Source of the DNA: Agrypnia vestita
Lineage: Eukaryota; Arthropoda; Insecta; Trichoptera; Phryganeidae
DNA: 64,000 bases
Direction of reading: 5' to 3'
NCBI GenBank assembly: GCA_016648135.1
Contig: JADDOH010000169.1
Coordinates: forward strand, 62,001 to 126,000
The notes beneath the pieces were generated by a model. It was not told the DNA's origin. It did not search any database and saw nothing but the letters and a program-made list of their open reading frames with translations. This document shows, one piece after another, positions 10,807 to 22,430 of this stretch. The position numbers and the translations under genes were made by a program. Numbering within the stretch: the stretch's first letter is position 1; every line of letters begins with the position of its first letter.

Positions 10807-11608
10807 TTCAGAATACGGCTGTGATTTCTGTGTTATGTGCCCGTACCAAATCAGCTATCGTTCTTCCAGCTTACTGTTCATGTCCGTGACATCCAGGCTT
10901 CCAAGATAACGAGATCTTTTAATCCGATTTTGTGGCCTTACTCCTGCCGACCATTTAAGGATTTGCATTTCTGCTGTTTCAGATTACGTATTTCAGAATT
11001 AGGAGCCATACATTATCGAAAATCCAAACTGAAATCGCACAATAGTCTGTTATTTTTGGAAAATATTCACCGCATATTTACAATCGATCTGGTAAGTAAT
11101 CTTTGAGTAAACCGTGATCACAAGACTACCGGGCTCAAGTCAGGTGGTCTCGCTGAGCATGATTCGAAAAGAATCACACAAGACGCGGCCTTCAAAAGCA
11201 ATTAATCTCTTCCACCGGTCCGTTTTGTTTGAAGAGCTGTGTTCCTGCATACAGACAGTGTTTTAAATTATTGCGTGCTCGTTGCGCGGCTGTTATTAAT
11301 ATCATTTACGCTCAACCGCATTTGTCCTTTATAATAAGGAAGTCCTAATTATTTTGTTCCCACGATGCTCTCTGCAAAATTAGTCACTTGATTTTAATCA
11401 GACCGTTTGCGGCGATTGTTAGCTCTGCTGACTTGTATAATTCGGTTGGAATTGTTATTTTTTGTCCGCCTTGTTAACCTTTCTTCTCCGGTAATGTAAA
11501 CTCAGTGCGCGTCGCCTCTAAATGTGTGAATATCTCTGTAAATATTCTAGATACATTAGATATTTTAGATATTCTTCGGTAATATGCGTATGAATTTTAT
11601 AAAATACT
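10807..11608. other. Unique sequence with weak exon-like borders
   Basis: An acceptor-like TTGCTATTTTCAG ends at 10811 and a strong donor GTAAGT begins at 11091, but the frame between them is not open from the acceptor, so I do not call an exon. 11110-11510 is non-repetitive and more GC-rich than its surroundings. Confidence 0.3.
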
Positions 11609-12136
11609 AGCTGTTCATACCCGGCGTTGCACGGGTTAAGGATTAAGTTTAAAATAAATTTGTGAGGGCAAACAAAGTTTTGATTCAAACGGTATAGATT
11701 TGCGTCGAAAATATATCAGGGGAGGGGAAGACGTAAAATAATAGGGAGCGAGTATCGCCCATGTTCCCCGCCGAGTCCTAAAGAATAAGTTTTCAAATTT
11801 TGAGTTCGATTTGTTGAACGCCCTGATTTGCATCGAAAATATATCTGGGGATGGGAAGGGGTATGAGAATAGGGAGGAAATGTCGCCTATGTTACCCGCC
11901 AAGTCCTAACGAATAAGTTTCCAAATTTTGAGTCCGATCGGTCAAACGGTACAGATATGCATCGAAAATATGTCAGGAAGAGGGGAAGGGGTAAGAGAAT
12001 AGAGGGAAATGTTCGGGTCCTAAAGCAAAACAAAGCAAGCAAAGCATACGAAAAATTTGAATCGAATCGGACAAACGGTGTGGATTTGTATAGAGAACAG
12101 ACAGACAGACAGACATTGAGTTTTATAGGTATAGAT
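11609..12136 (+). mobile_element. ACTAGCTG retroelement copy with internal tandem array
   Basis: Head ACTAGCTGTTCATACCCGG is shared with 2493. It ends in AGACAGACAGACAGACATTGAG and GGTATAGAT. Most of the interior is the 128-bp tandem array at 11681-12093. Non-coding; the frames that cross it have no domain. Confidence 0.6.
11681..12093 (+). repeat. About 128-bp tandem repeat, 3.3 copies
   Basis: The marker TCGAAAAT occurs at 11705, 11833 and 11962, giving steps of 128 and 129. Each unit carries GATTTGC/GATATGC-ATCGAAAATAT, then GGGGA-GGG, GAATAGG and AGTCCTAA. The fourth unit is partial and diverged. Confidence 0.8.
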
Positions 12137-12527
12137 TTACAATTTATACGAATTTACCGGACACAACAAAGTGAAATGTTATCTTGAAGAAACTGAAATT
12201 AATTTCTTCAAAAACAGTAAAATAAATTTTTAATACTATTTAAAATAATTTGTTATTACGTGTATGGATTGTAAAAGGAGAGGTGCATAAAGTACAAATA
12301 GCGTTGCGCAGTGCGAAATGCGCAGGGCGCGTGGTGCCGAATTACTGATTTACACTCTGTAAGTCGCACCGTGGCTGAGTTAATCGTGTTTTTATGATGT
12401 CGTTCACAATGATAAATGTTTTTTTCTTCTCATTTTTAGAACTTGAACGCAATAACTGATGCGTACATTAACTTATATACATATCAACTATTATATAAAT
12501 GATTAATATAAGTAATAAATATTATGA
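12137..12527. other. AT-rich sequence, nothing recognised
   Basis: A short GC-rich patch at 12300-12385 (GCGCAGTGCGAAATGCGCAGG, containing the inverted words GCGCA/TGCGC) is the only feature of note. Confidence 0.35.
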
Positions 12528-12738
12528 GATCCGTTGAAAGATCTATGCTTGGTGTGAGCCTAAGAAATGACGAAATTAAATGGGAGAATAAAAGAGGCAT
12601 TGGAAGACCTCAAAAAAGATAGGCCAATCATAATATAGTCGTTGTAGGGGGGAAGAAATGGCTACAAGAAGCTAACAACGGAGAAGGATGGAAGGGTACG
12701 GAAGAAGCCTATATCCATCAGTGGAGATATAAAAGCTG
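12528..12738 (+). pseudogene. Non-LTR retrotransposon C-terminal relic
   Basis: Opens with a frame reading VERSMLGVSLRNDEI and closes with a frame reading WLQEANNGEGWKG ... YIHQWRYKS before TGA at about 12736-12738. This pair of blocks is the usual 3' end of a second RTE-like lineage (ML-GVSLRD-IRN at the front, W--L-EAY-QQW at the back). The middle is deleted and frameshifted. Dead copy. Confidence 0.7.
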
Positions 12739-13149
12739 AAGAAAACGAAGATGATGATGAGTAATAATGGTGAAATATTTAAATTAAACCGACTTTTAAG
12801 TCATAAAATTCTGCATGTACACTGAGTGTATAGCGTCAGAACGCGTGTTTTAATTTTAGAACCGTATGGAAAAGGTTAAATAAATACATGAAAGTTAATC
12901 AGAAACATGTGTTCTCATTCTGTGAATATAATCAGTCATGTGTGCGCTGGCTGCTGCGATCTCAAGGAGACAGTCGTGGTATATTTTAGTACCAAATAAA
13001 AGTATCGTAAGGGTTAATGGGTGTAAGTAGTGGTGATGGTTTCATCTCAAGTTTCAAGTATCAGAGAGTAGAAATCCCAAAGTTAATAAAAAAAAAATTC
13101 CACGAAAAAAGGGAATGTAAGTTCTGTAAAGGAGACCATCAAACATAAT
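12739..13149. other. AT-rich sequence, nothing recognised
   Basis: No gene, array or inverted repeat seen. A run of A residues lies at 13087-13096. Confidence 0.35.
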
Positions 13150-13565
13150 GATTTCTTTGTCTGTTCATCTGTCCATCCGTCCCCCCATCTGTCTGTGTGT
13201 CTCTCTCCGTAACTTCGTGTAATGTCCGTAATTTCTTAATTTACGGCTGAAAAACAAATTAACGGCTGGAGATGGGGCCCCGGGCCAGCAAACCACAAGG
13301 CGGCAACGATAGCGATGTTGCCACCGCCGAGCTTGCGTTACACGTCAAAAATAAAGTAGATATAGGACTTAGCAAAGACGCGAACCATTTCATGTTCCGC
13401 CCTGCACGATCGCCAGGACTTAAAATAGTACAATAATGTTCAAATATATTGAAAAAATTCGTTATTACTATTTCATGGGTGTCGGATATAAATAAGTAAA
13501 TGCTTATTCTTTAGGAACCGGCATGTAAAAGTACCGTCATTTTTGATGGGTTACATCTAGTTAGG
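13150..13565 (-). mobile_element. SINE-type composite repeat, copy B
   Basis: Reverse-complement copy of the element at 9597-10255, without the nested SINE. It keeps the blocks CATTTCATGTTCCGCC, GGCGGCAACGATAGCGATG and TTTCATGGGTGTCGGATA and ends (its own 5' end) at ATGTAAAAGTACCGTCATTT. The B box region has lost part of its core (GGGGCCCCGGGCC). Confidence 0.7.
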
Positions 13566-13624
13566 TTAAAGCATTTTTTTTTCATTGAATAGATTGATAA
13601 ATTTTGTATTCAAGTTAGTAATTA

Positions 13625-13800
13625 ACTGTACCTGTTGATGAGAAACACTGCTCCTTTCGAAACTAAATCAATAACTCATAGCGTGTGTAGTACAAAGTTT
13701 AATTAAAAGTCATATTTTGAAATGTTACACAACGACATAACTGCCAAATCCTTTCATGATAGCATAGACAATATTTGACTTGCCCTCGTGTATTTGTGAA
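13625..13800 (+). mobile_element. Hammerhead-family element remnant
   Basis: CTGTTGATGAGAAACACTGCTCCTTTCGAAACTAAA aligns with the ribozyme-like motif at 36559-36594 but has a mutated core. The following words AACTCATAGCGTGTGTAGTAC and ATAACTGCCAAATCCTTTCATGAT match the outer arm of 56038-56518. Single arm only. Confidence 0.6.
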
Positions 13801-14923
13801 ACTATTGAGAGTGTCTAATTGATTATTTTGTGGAGTGTCATTGGATTCTTATGTAATTTTTCATTTTTTTTTTCTATTTCTATTCTCGTATTTTTGTGCT
13901 CCACGAATCTACAACACACAGCCATCAGACATTAAAGGGTTAAAAGTGAAAGAATTATATAAACAGAAGTTAACAAATCGGTTATTACCACACGTTCAAA
14001 ATAAAAGCAATGTGTCAAATATGACAGCTTAGATTCCATTGTAACACGTTTTTGTGACTATTATATATCAAATATCTCCTATAAATATGATTTGATATTT
14101 TTCTATGCGATGTGAATTAGTAATTTAGTGCATTTTATAATTATCACACACTTATTATAACGAAATTTCAAAATCAGTACAGGTGGTCGTTTTAGAACAG
14201 ACCAGTCTAGTTAAGCAACTACCCTTAACTTCTGCTATGTAATTAATAATTTAGAATAAATAAAAAATAATTTTAAAAAAATGTTTCGGGGTATCGTTCG
14301 TTTTTAATATGGAAAATTATCTGTTTTTGTGAGAAAATATGAAACTAGATTTTTTATTTTTTTTTATTCAGTAGATACATAATAATGTTTTTTACAATAA
14401 ATTAAAAATGTTATAACATTTTAAAGACATTACACTCCCCATAATATGAGCCAAAACCTCGAGTTTATGGAAGGAGGATTTACTATTTAGAAGTAGTAAT
14501 TTTTATTATACAGAAACCATTTGAGACGTGTGGGCAATGTTACAATAGACCGTTCTTCAAAATCAAGGATTTAACTTCTTTCTAAAACTGTTCGTATTTT
14601 GGAATATTCCTTTCTTGAAATTTGTTTTACGACAACAATGTAATTTAATTCCAAGGTATATATATATAAGGTGTTGTGCCATGGTGGTTCTTAAAGTTAG
14701 CTATCTTTATTTGCCCCTTTGTTCTGTCTATTACTTATACAGTCTTAGGGGTGGGATTTATTTATAAAACAATCTTTATAAATTTGGGAGTTAGTTTTGT
14801 ATGTTTTTGTGAGTGACGGTGCATTAAATTCTTGAAATATATTAAAGTAGGATAGTCATAAGGATTTTGAGAACCTTTTTAATAATTATTTTTTGTATTA
14901 TGATTAATGGCTGTACAGTGGAC
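13801..14923. other. AT-rich sequence, nothing recognised
   Basis: Long AT-rich stretch with T runs (13866, 14350) and a short (TA)n at 14659-14666. No gene-like or repeat structure I can support. Confidence 0.35.
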
Positions 14924-15211
14924 TTATAAGCCCCTCCCCACCAAGGCGTAATACACCATTTCAATAGTATTTTTGTTTAATATATTGCGTAGATTGTAAG
15001 AAACATAGATTAGTTTTCTCAATCGTTTCACGGTCAGATTGATACGGTCTTGCCATTGACACAGCAAAATACACAAACTATATATACAGAAAATAGTATT
15101 ATCAGTTATATCACATATAAATCTGACAAATTGATAATTAGATACAATAATTTTACCACGTGGTGTTGACCCTCCACCGGTACCCGGATGTCGTAAAATT
15201 ATAAATATCAC
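14924..15211 (-). pseudogene. Jockey/CR1-type reverse transcriptase relic
   Basis: On the minus strand the 95-codon frame ends with CQWQDRINLTVKRLRKLIYVSYNLRNIL and TIEMVYYALVGRGL. This matches the stretch just after the palm in Jockey-type elements (W--HI--V--KLRK-IY-F--LR, then T-KMIYFAL-QS). Both ends are lost and the frame closes outside, so it is a dead internal fragment. The catalytic YADD would lie upstream and is absent. Confidence 0.7.
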
Positions 15212-15639
15212 AAAATCCGATCTGTACCTCGGATAAGTTTAGCATAGTTATGGTGGCTAACACGGTCGGAAGGGAAATTGTTAAATTCGCTCGCAAATGT
15301 GCCGAAGCACGTTCATGGTCATTGTGAAACTGACTTTATAGCCTGGCCGACTGGAAACCTTCGTACACACATGGTGTGTTTTTTTTTTTGCTGTCTTAAA
15401 TATACTATTTTGAATTGCGTGAAGAATCATACAAAATTAGTAGTGCTCAATTTGAAGATGGAATCGCATATTTATACTTAATTTAAAAGGTTTCTTTTTA
15501 AACATTAAATTACCCGTAAATTCTTAAAGTATGTCGATCATTTTAAATTAATATACTATCATTTTAATAGTGATTAATTAATTAATTTTAAACATTGTTT
15601 TCTAAGTGTGCAAAGAAGACATGTTCGCACAATAAACAT
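15212..15639. other. Sequence without recognised features
   Basis: Moderate GC to about 15350, then AT-rich. Nothing recognised. Confidence 0.3.
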
Positions 15640-15870
15640 ATAGGTACACAACTTTGATAGATGTGGTAGTCTATAATGGATGCAATTGATGAACGTTACA
15701 TTGTGTAAAGTGATCACTTAAGCCACCCGTCTTGCCACACTTATGTCACATTGTGTAAAGTGATCACCCAAGCCAGCCACACAAGTAAACCCAAAAAGAC
15801 TTCTAAACCTACTTTTCCATACAAAAAATATCTTCGTGTCTTTGAGATATTCACAATTATTGTTCACACG
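15640..15870 (-). repeat. CTCACAGAGAC-family copy with local duplication
   Basis: The phrase CACATTGTGTAAAGTGATCAC followed by AAGCCA occurs twice, at about 15698 and 15748, a direct duplication of roughly 50 bp. It then continues CCCAAAAAGACTTCTAAACCTACTTTTCCATAC, the standard order of the family in reverse. Confidence 0.6.
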
Positions 15871-17132
15871 TCTTTTGAGCTTAGGTACGATCATAACATA
15901 GTTCGTAGTCATTTTTTTAGTAGCACAGCCCGCTATCTCAATCTATGTAAACTTTTACACAAATTTATAGATATCGCGAGAAAAACAATTAATCCTATAA
16001 TAAAACGTGGTTTTTGAGTGAAAGATATGAACTATATTTTTCTGTTTAGGTTTTTACATAGACACAAGATGTTGCCAGTAGAAAGTGATTATTTAGATAT
16101 TCAACAATAATGTATCTCGATTAATGTGTACACCGTAATAATTAAACGTAAATTTTTTTGATACTCACATCGATGTTTTGCATTTTAGGTATTTAAATAT
16201 ACTTTGTAAAATGCTTCTTTCGATGGTGTCTTTAATAAATATGAACGCTTTCATTGTGACCAAACATGCAGCCCGCGACGTAAGGAATGTTCGCTACAAA
16301 GACATCAAAAATTCAGGAAATATTTTTGAAATCACCCTGTGATGTGAAATATTCGGTCTTGTAACATTGTTGCATATTGAAATTGAAAATTATGAGAAGG
16401 ACTCGGGACCCTTAAGCCGCTGGCTCCCCGATGGGCGGTCCACGCGGGGCTGTTGACCTCCTGGTCGATTGCTCGCGTTGTTTGAACGTTTCTGCTGCCA
16501 TTGATAATTTATAGGGCCGCAGGTACTTGGCGTCAGGCATGGCGATTTATCCCGAGAAGCGATTCTTACACGGGTAGGTGCTGTTTTATAAATGTTCCCG
16601 ATAAGTGTATGCCATTGATGGATTTGGCGCTTGCATTGTAGAGATTATTAATGATGATCCTTAAGTAGGGCGAAATACATAAACTATGCTACCCATATTT
16701 TTACGAGAGTTATTATCTCCAACACTAAAAAAAGTGCAACAATAATGAATCTATTATTATGATGAAATAAATCTATCATTGTGATGAAAATGTTGGCTCT
16801 TTGGATGAAGAAATCAATAGGTGTGTGTGAAGCAAACTGACTGATATCTACCAACATTTAAAATAATATTTTAGCTAGACCGCATTCAAAAGAATGTGCG
16901 CAAAAAATATGTGTGTTGTTACGGCGCAAACAATGAACACAAAATAAGTTTTTCTAGTAAGTAAGTAACCTTTTTTAAACTAAAAAATATATATTTATTT
17001 GGAATATCACATTGAGGCTTGTAATACGGCCATACTTGCCAGGCAACTTTCCCCCGCTTTCTTCTTATCGAACAAAGCTAGGGAATGGTCTTTTGACTGT
17101 CGACCTATAGTACTTATTTTATATAGTACTAG
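15871..17132. other. Unique sequence, GC-rich island 16380-16620
   Basis: The island contains CACGCGGGGC and TCCCGAGAAGCGATTC and is not repetitive within the window. No open frame or splice signal that I would call. Flanks are AT-rich. Confidence 0.35.
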
Positions 17133-17330
17133 CCTACCCGCGCGGTTTCGGACGCGTAGATTTTTAGTGAATTTAACCATTTTATCATTGTTTATTAAAC
17201 CTTAACATACAGATATATGTCGTCATGGATTTTTTAAAGAATTTTTTGAGTTCTACTCTACTTAACTTCTCTATAAAAAGTATTTGAATATCTCTTAACG
17301 TTAAGGCTTCGCTTGACCATTTTTTCTTTA
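17133..17330 (+). mobile_element. ACTAGC-headed retroelement remnant
   Basis: Head ACTAGCCTACCCGCGCGGTTTCGGACGCG is the widespread insect RTE-repeat head in a variant form. The following sequence (GAATTTTTTGAGTTCTACTC) has no frame. 17330-17390 is a T-rich low-complexity run. Confidence 0.5.
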
Positions 17331-17964
17331 CCTTACCTCTTTATTTTTTTTTATTTTTTTTTTCATTTTTTTTCAATTGAATTTTTATTTCTTTATATAT
17401 TAGTAGAAATAATATCCATCTAAAACTTATATTTTAGAGAAAAATCCGTATTGTATACCATATAATCAATGTATGTGTAATGAAATTCTGATTTAATTAT
17501 TTTTATTTAAAATCGTTTATATGCCATTATTGCACAAACGGTGGGAGTTGAAAAGTGATATTGCATCATCGTTTATGTAGGCACAAAAACATCGGATGCG
17601 ATTTGCGATTTTTCCTTCCTGTCTTGGATTTTTAATGACATTTATTTAGGAATCCCTTACACTCCACAATCTCCTAAATCAACATATCACGACTATTTTC
17701 CAAAGATCTTACGTCATCTCACAGATCAATGCTATATATACAACAATAGATTGTTGAATAGTTTCGGTTTATTGAATTATTTTTATTAAATACCAACACG
17801 ACAACATTCGTAACGATAAAAAGAGATTGCGTCCCTCGTAATATGTCGATAACGACAATAGGATCGGAGACGCCTGAAACAGCCTAGAAGCGACGGGAAT
17901 CTTCTCCCAAATACTAGAAAGGAAATAATTCTTCTCGAGGGTTCAAAAAAATCAGAATATCGTG
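17331..17964. other. AT-rich, then unique sequence upstream of TATA box
   Basis: T-rich low complexity to about 17395, then non-repetitive sequence. A small minus-strand frame (17786-18028) crosses the end but is not credible. Confidence 0.3.
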
Positions 17965-17973
17965 TATATAAAG
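17965..17973 (+). promoter_or_regulatory. Candidate TATA box
   Basis: TATATAAAG sits just before an unusually GC-rich stretch (GCAGCACCGCGCCGCGC). A start site would fall near 17995-18000. The leader-like sequence downstream, GTGCGAAGCAAGCGCG to AGTGTTCATATACGAGTG, resembles an insect 5' UTR or a retroelement LTR R-U5. No transcript evidence is available. Confidence 0.3.
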
Positions 17974-18551
17974 CAGCACCGCGCCGCGCTATAGAGTTTG
18001 TTTTGACATTTCGATTGGTGCGAAGCAAGCGCGGGACGACGTCCGACGCGGAATTTCGAATCGGCAGATATTAAGCTAAATAAATAGAGCGAAGTATCTA
18101 AGTGTTCATATACGAGTGATAAATTGCGAAATAGTGTGATTTAAAGAATAGTGTTTATATTTTATTCGCGTTAAGTGACTTTGTCCATTTATCATTAATT
18201 ATTAAATATTATTTAACAATACATTATTTGAGAGTTTTATTGATATATGAGTCACTACTCAAGTCTTCTCGGTCTCTTGTATATATATGTACGAGTAATA
18301 TAATGCAGGATACGATGTGTTTAATTTAGAAGTGATGCTGTGTTGTCTCACAGAATGAAACACGAGCCAGCCGGGTTATTACCACCTCTGTGTGTGTATG
18401 TTACTTCTCTTGATTAAAGAACATTTTCTCTTCTCGCGTCACTTCCCTCCGTTTCTTCGGGCACCGCGGAAGATTTATTTATCTTCCTTCCCAGAGTCCT
18501 TCAATCTAGTGACCCTTGCCTACAAGTTTACAATTTTAAGTGTCCTATAAT

Positions 18552-18571
18552 ATGAATGCGCTAAAAATGGT
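18552..18571 (+). CDS. Possible short first coding exon ending at a donor
   Basis: ATGAATGCGCTAAAAATGGT is followed at once by GTAAGTATT, a strong donor. The frame would be MNALKMV with the last codon split, and without splicing it meets TAA immediately. Very short first coding exons are common in insect secreted-protein genes. The candidate TATA box lies about 590 bp upstream. This is only a suggestion from two signals; no downstream exon was found. Confidence 0.15.
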
Positions 18572-19321
18572 GTAAGTATTGCGCGTGTTTCCATTGCCAG
18601 CACAAAAAAAACAAATGGCGAAATCGTATAAAGTGGCGAGAAGTGTGGATTGTTTTAAAATACATGCAGATAATATTTAATGTGTAGAAATATTTTAAAC
18701 GTAAAATAAAAATGGTCACTTATAAAAATAATGTACTTAATATTTATACACGTTTATTAATTTTTGATATACATATTTGTGTTTCAAAATTGTTTGTAAA
18801 TTTCGCGATATATTTTTTTGGTTATGTAAACCCAGCCATTACTCAGCTGTCGCTGCTATCGGTTTGGCCGTTCTTCGACATGCTGCAGCGATGACAGCTA
18901 TTAATATTTTATCTTTTAACTATTTATCGCTTTAAAAACCTACTTTTAGTTAGAAAAATGTTATATCATAGTCAATGAAATGAATATTTTACATTTCGGA
19001 ATCACGTGCAGTACATAATTATGTATGATATTTCACTGTCGTCTTTCAGGTTAGAAGCGGCTACAATAGCCGCCCGCAGGGCCTAGCAGTAAGCACTCGG
19101 TGATAGCCGATTGCCTTCCTGCTAGTTTTAGTACTTGCAGTCGTAATAACGTACCTTATTTCTTCTAATATTTATAACGTGCAGAAAATCCTGGCTTTAA
19201 TGTCGACGAACTATTTATATTAAATTGTTAATTTTGTCACGGTATCATGGCTGTGGGAGGCAAGCGAAACACTTGATGATGAATTTTTTTTCAATTGATT
19301 CAGCAACATTGCAGATTGACG
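18572..19321. other. AT-rich sequence with two adjacent hairpins
   Basis: 19055-19073 contains GCGGCTA/TAGCCGC. 19083-19124 contains CTAGCAG...CTGCTAG enclosing TCGG/CCGA, a long imperfect hairpin. The rest is AT-rich and unrecognised. Confidence 0.4.
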
Positions 19322-19762
19322 TATAAAAAATATTGATTATATTATTTGTTTATATCTACATCTTTTATATGAGTAATTCCACCAACATGTTTCAGAAAAA
19401 CCTTTCCATCGTCAGGGTGTTGTATAACTGTCAAAATATCGAATTTAATAATTTAGAATCATTAGAAATTAGTAAATCATGTAATAGTAAACAAAATATT
19501 ATTAATAATCAATTAAATTTAACTACTAGCCCAATTCTAAAACTTTTTCCCATAAATGCGAATAATCAAGAACTTCAGTAATAATATTTAAAAATAATTT
19601 TTCAAATAATTAAAAAAAACAAGAAACAACAGACATTTCATTCCGATATTTTGACAGTTATACAACACCCTGACGATGAAAAGATTTTTCTGAAACATTT
19701 TATTGGAATTACTCATATAAAAGAAGTAGATATAAACAAATAATATAATCAATATTTTTTGA
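19322..19762. mobile_element. Inverted-repeat element with outward ribozyme-like motifs
   Basis: Arms of about 120 bp: 19322-19441 (ATTGATTATATTATTTG ... GTTGTATAACTGTCAAAATATCG) is inverted at 19644-19762. Each arm has a hammerhead-like core at its inner part reading outward (minus strand in the left arm, plus strand in the right). The AT-rich middle of about 200 bp carries a frame (19333-19581) that just crosses the left arm and is not a gene. Confidence 0.8.
19380..19419 (-). ncRNA. Hammerhead-ribozyme-like motif with intact core
   Basis: Minus strand: CACC, CTGACGA, a 15-base stem-loop (T-GGAAA-GGT-TTTTC-T), GAAAC, AT, GTT, GGTG. CACC/GGTG forms stem I directly beside the core; C-G and A-U form the minimal stem III; cleavage would be after GTT. 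The core CUGANGA and GAAA are unchanged. Deviation: the base pair next to the core in stem II is a T-T mismatch. The partner motif in the right arm (19670-19702) keeps CTGACGA but has lost the GTT. Confidence 0.6.
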
Positions 19763-20279
19763 TAACTATTTTGACTGTGTTAAAATATTAAAGAGTTAAG
19801 GCTATTATTACGGTCGTAAAACATATTTATGTGTTAAATGAAACGTATATTTACGGACGCTGGATATGACTTCAGCGAAACGTCGAGATTAGCTTGTCAG
19901 TGAAATATACGGTTCGTATAAAATATCCCTTTTATTTAAAACAAATATTTTAAGAACACAATAGTGGATATCATCCCCAGGGGGCTTTCCTTAATCAAGA
20001 TATATCATAGATGTATCAAAGTGACAAAACTATTTTTTATGTGGGAATGTAGGTATGGAAGTGTTTTTTGGGTATTCATAATAGGGCTTAAACCTCCTTT
20101 GGTTCAAGAAACATTAATTTCAATGCCATTTGTTAATTTATTAAGTTAACTAACGAAACTAAAGATACTGTAAAACTCAGCCATTTTAAATGTCAAATAA
20201 AAAAATAAAATAAATAAATTGGCTAAAAAATCACGGAGAAAGTATCTTGAGAATGTGATGCATCCATGATTCAATCTTT
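19763..20279. other. AT-rich sequence with CTCACAGAGAC-family remnant
   Basis: 19940-20110 holds CCTTAATCAAGATATATCATAGATGT and TATGTGGGAATGTAGGTATGGAAG, a degraded member of the family. Otherwise nothing recognised. Confidence 0.4.
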
Positions 20280-20380
20280 TATATATATTTTTTCTTTTTT
20301 ATTATCTTATATTTTTTTCTTTGATATATATTTTTTCTGTTGTATTATAACTCCTCTTATATTATATAATCAACTCAGAA
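20280..20380. repeat. TATATATTTTTTCTTTT low-complexity tandem
   Basis: ATATATATTTTTTCT followed by TTTTATTATCTTATATTTTTTTCTTTG recurs in partial tandem copies. Simple AT-rich sequence. Confidence 0.5.
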
Positions 20381-22148
20381 TAAGAAAACTATCAAATTCT
20401 TAATTATAATTGCCCCAGAATAGGTTTCATCTAGTGGGGCATTACAAGCTAAATGTTAAAAAGTGTAATTGTGATAATATACAAATTAACAAATGTGATC
20501 ATGTTTGAAATAGCACATGTCCTGCACAGCGATTAGGCATGTACGGTGCAAGTGGCGAGCAAGCAAACAAAATAAAATTATGAAAAATAGTAATTTATTT
20601 TGCGCAATTTGTTTCTCCGTTAGCATAAAGTGCAGTATGGTTTCGTCATACAGTGTGAATTCGTCATCGCATAGTGTACGCTGTACACTTATCGGTAGAA
20701 AATGTGTACGTGCTTTATCTATAAACGCAGGCCATTCCGCTCTGGTACAGATAAACTGGTTCTATAGTTCTGTATGCGGCCATTTGCCCCACATAATTGA
20801 ATCTAAAGACATTTCTGACGCGCGTTTTATTTTATATTTCCACCACATATTGAAAAGTATTCTAGTTGTGACAGATATTTTCTATCAAGATTCTAATCGG
20901 TGTCTGTTGGACACGAGTACCATCACCACATTCGTCATACTTCTAAAGCTAGAGTCGTCAAAGTGGTACAGATAAGATCCATTAGAAAGTAATGCGGAAA
21001 AAAATTACCTAACGAAAAATATTTTGATACCACATACGAGAAGTATTGACGGGATCTGCGATATCAATTTCACTTATATAAATAATAAATAATTAATCAT
21101 AAATAATGATATTAGAGCGAGAAGCATCGACATGAAATGGAGCATGCTATATCGTACCATAACGGCAGGGTATACGATTATTAATCATGTTCACCAAACT
21201 AGTATTTTTACTTTAAATAAAAATAGAATTTTTAATATTTTGTACGCTGCGATAGGTCCGTTAATTAAGTAATCCCCAAAAATAATTATTTCTAATGTCA
21301 GTCCGTAACTTTCTATCCAATAGCTGATCCCATTTCGTTTTCAAAATTAGTATGATTTCAAAATTGTTATTGAATAAAATTGACTTTATTTTTTTTTTGC
21401 TTTGCTTTTAATTCAAAAAACTCCATCATAAATTCGGAAAACATAATTCTTTGGTAAGTTCTTACACTTTTTCATCATATTATGTTTATTTTTATTGTTT
21501 TTTATTTACTTTATTTTACAGAAAAATGTCTGGCCTATGTGTGTCTCTCATAGTAAATATGGCTGGCAGTTAAAGAGTTAAAATAATAATACCTCCATGT
21601 AAAAAATATTAAATTTTTACCCAAATATCACGATGGTGTACGTGCGTATAACTCTACAACCCCTTAATATTGTATCGATAAATTATCGGATAGTTTATTG
21701 CTGCTGAAATCAATATTGTAGCATTTACTTATGTCGAGGAACAACTAATTTATAATTGCCAACGAATACACGAAATCTAAGTTTGTAAGAAAACAAAAGG
21801 AAGTTATAATCGTTTTCTATTGAGCGCTCCATAAATCAGTTGCAAGGATCCATTCACCCGTCTCGCTCCCACGTGTTCGAACTTAAGAGGATTCCCGATA
21901 CAAAACCAGATAATGAAGTACACAAATATATGATTGAAGATGTATTGTGTTTGGTCCAGCCAGAGGCGGTGCGTGGGCGAAGGGCCGACATTAACGTGAA
22001 TGTGAAACAATATATATTTATTTATTGATTTTATCCGTGTGTGCTCTGATTTCAAATAGGTTCTTTCAATTTTTTTTAAGCGTGCATTAAGATTATTGTT
22101 AGTCAATATTTCACAATTATATTGCGTAAGTAATTTTAATTATTACAT
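20381..22148. other. Sequence without recognised genes
   Basis: A 152-codon plus-strand frame (20517-20975) begins at a non-ATG codon and shows no domain, no bias and no family resemblance; I do not call it. 21521 has a good acceptor (TTTACTTTATTTTACAG) followed by only 15 codons to a stop. Moderate-GC patch at 21840-22010. Confidence 0.3.
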
Positions 22149-22430
22149 ACAGATGTCTCATAGCCGGTAGCAAAAATTTTACAGCTGGATTCCAGCCTTG
22201 ATTATGAGTCAAAAATGTTCTAGCAACCATGATCCAATATCAATAGTTAAGGAGATCAAGTATCATCAAAGTCATTCATTCGCTTGAATACAACTTAAAT
22301 AAAATGTTAAAAACTATGTATAAAATTATATTTTCAATTTTCGCAAGGTTTTTATCCTTTTATTCAACTCGTATTAAAGCGAATTAATTTTTAATAATCG
22401 ATATTAGTTACTGTAATGATATTTCAACTT
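22149..22430. mobile_element. TACAGGG-family MITE remnant
   Basis: TACAGATGTCTCATAGCCGG start (shared in form with 49368), then CCAGCCTTGATTATGAGTC, AATATCAATAGTTAAGGAGAT and a degraded inner arm. The right terminus is not recognisable. Confidence 0.55.

Noticed and set aside
10812..11090. Exon between an acceptor-like and a donor-like site
   Set aside because: The frame that reaches the donor meets a stop at 10822-10824, after the acceptor, and the acceptor lies at the edge of a repeat arm.
20517..20975. 152-codon frame
   Set aside because: No ATG at the start, no recognisable domain, no splice context; long for chance but not convincing in this composition.
21521..21576. Strong acceptor followed by an ATG
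   Set aside because: The frame ends after 15 codons and the sequence looks like a dispersed repeat word.
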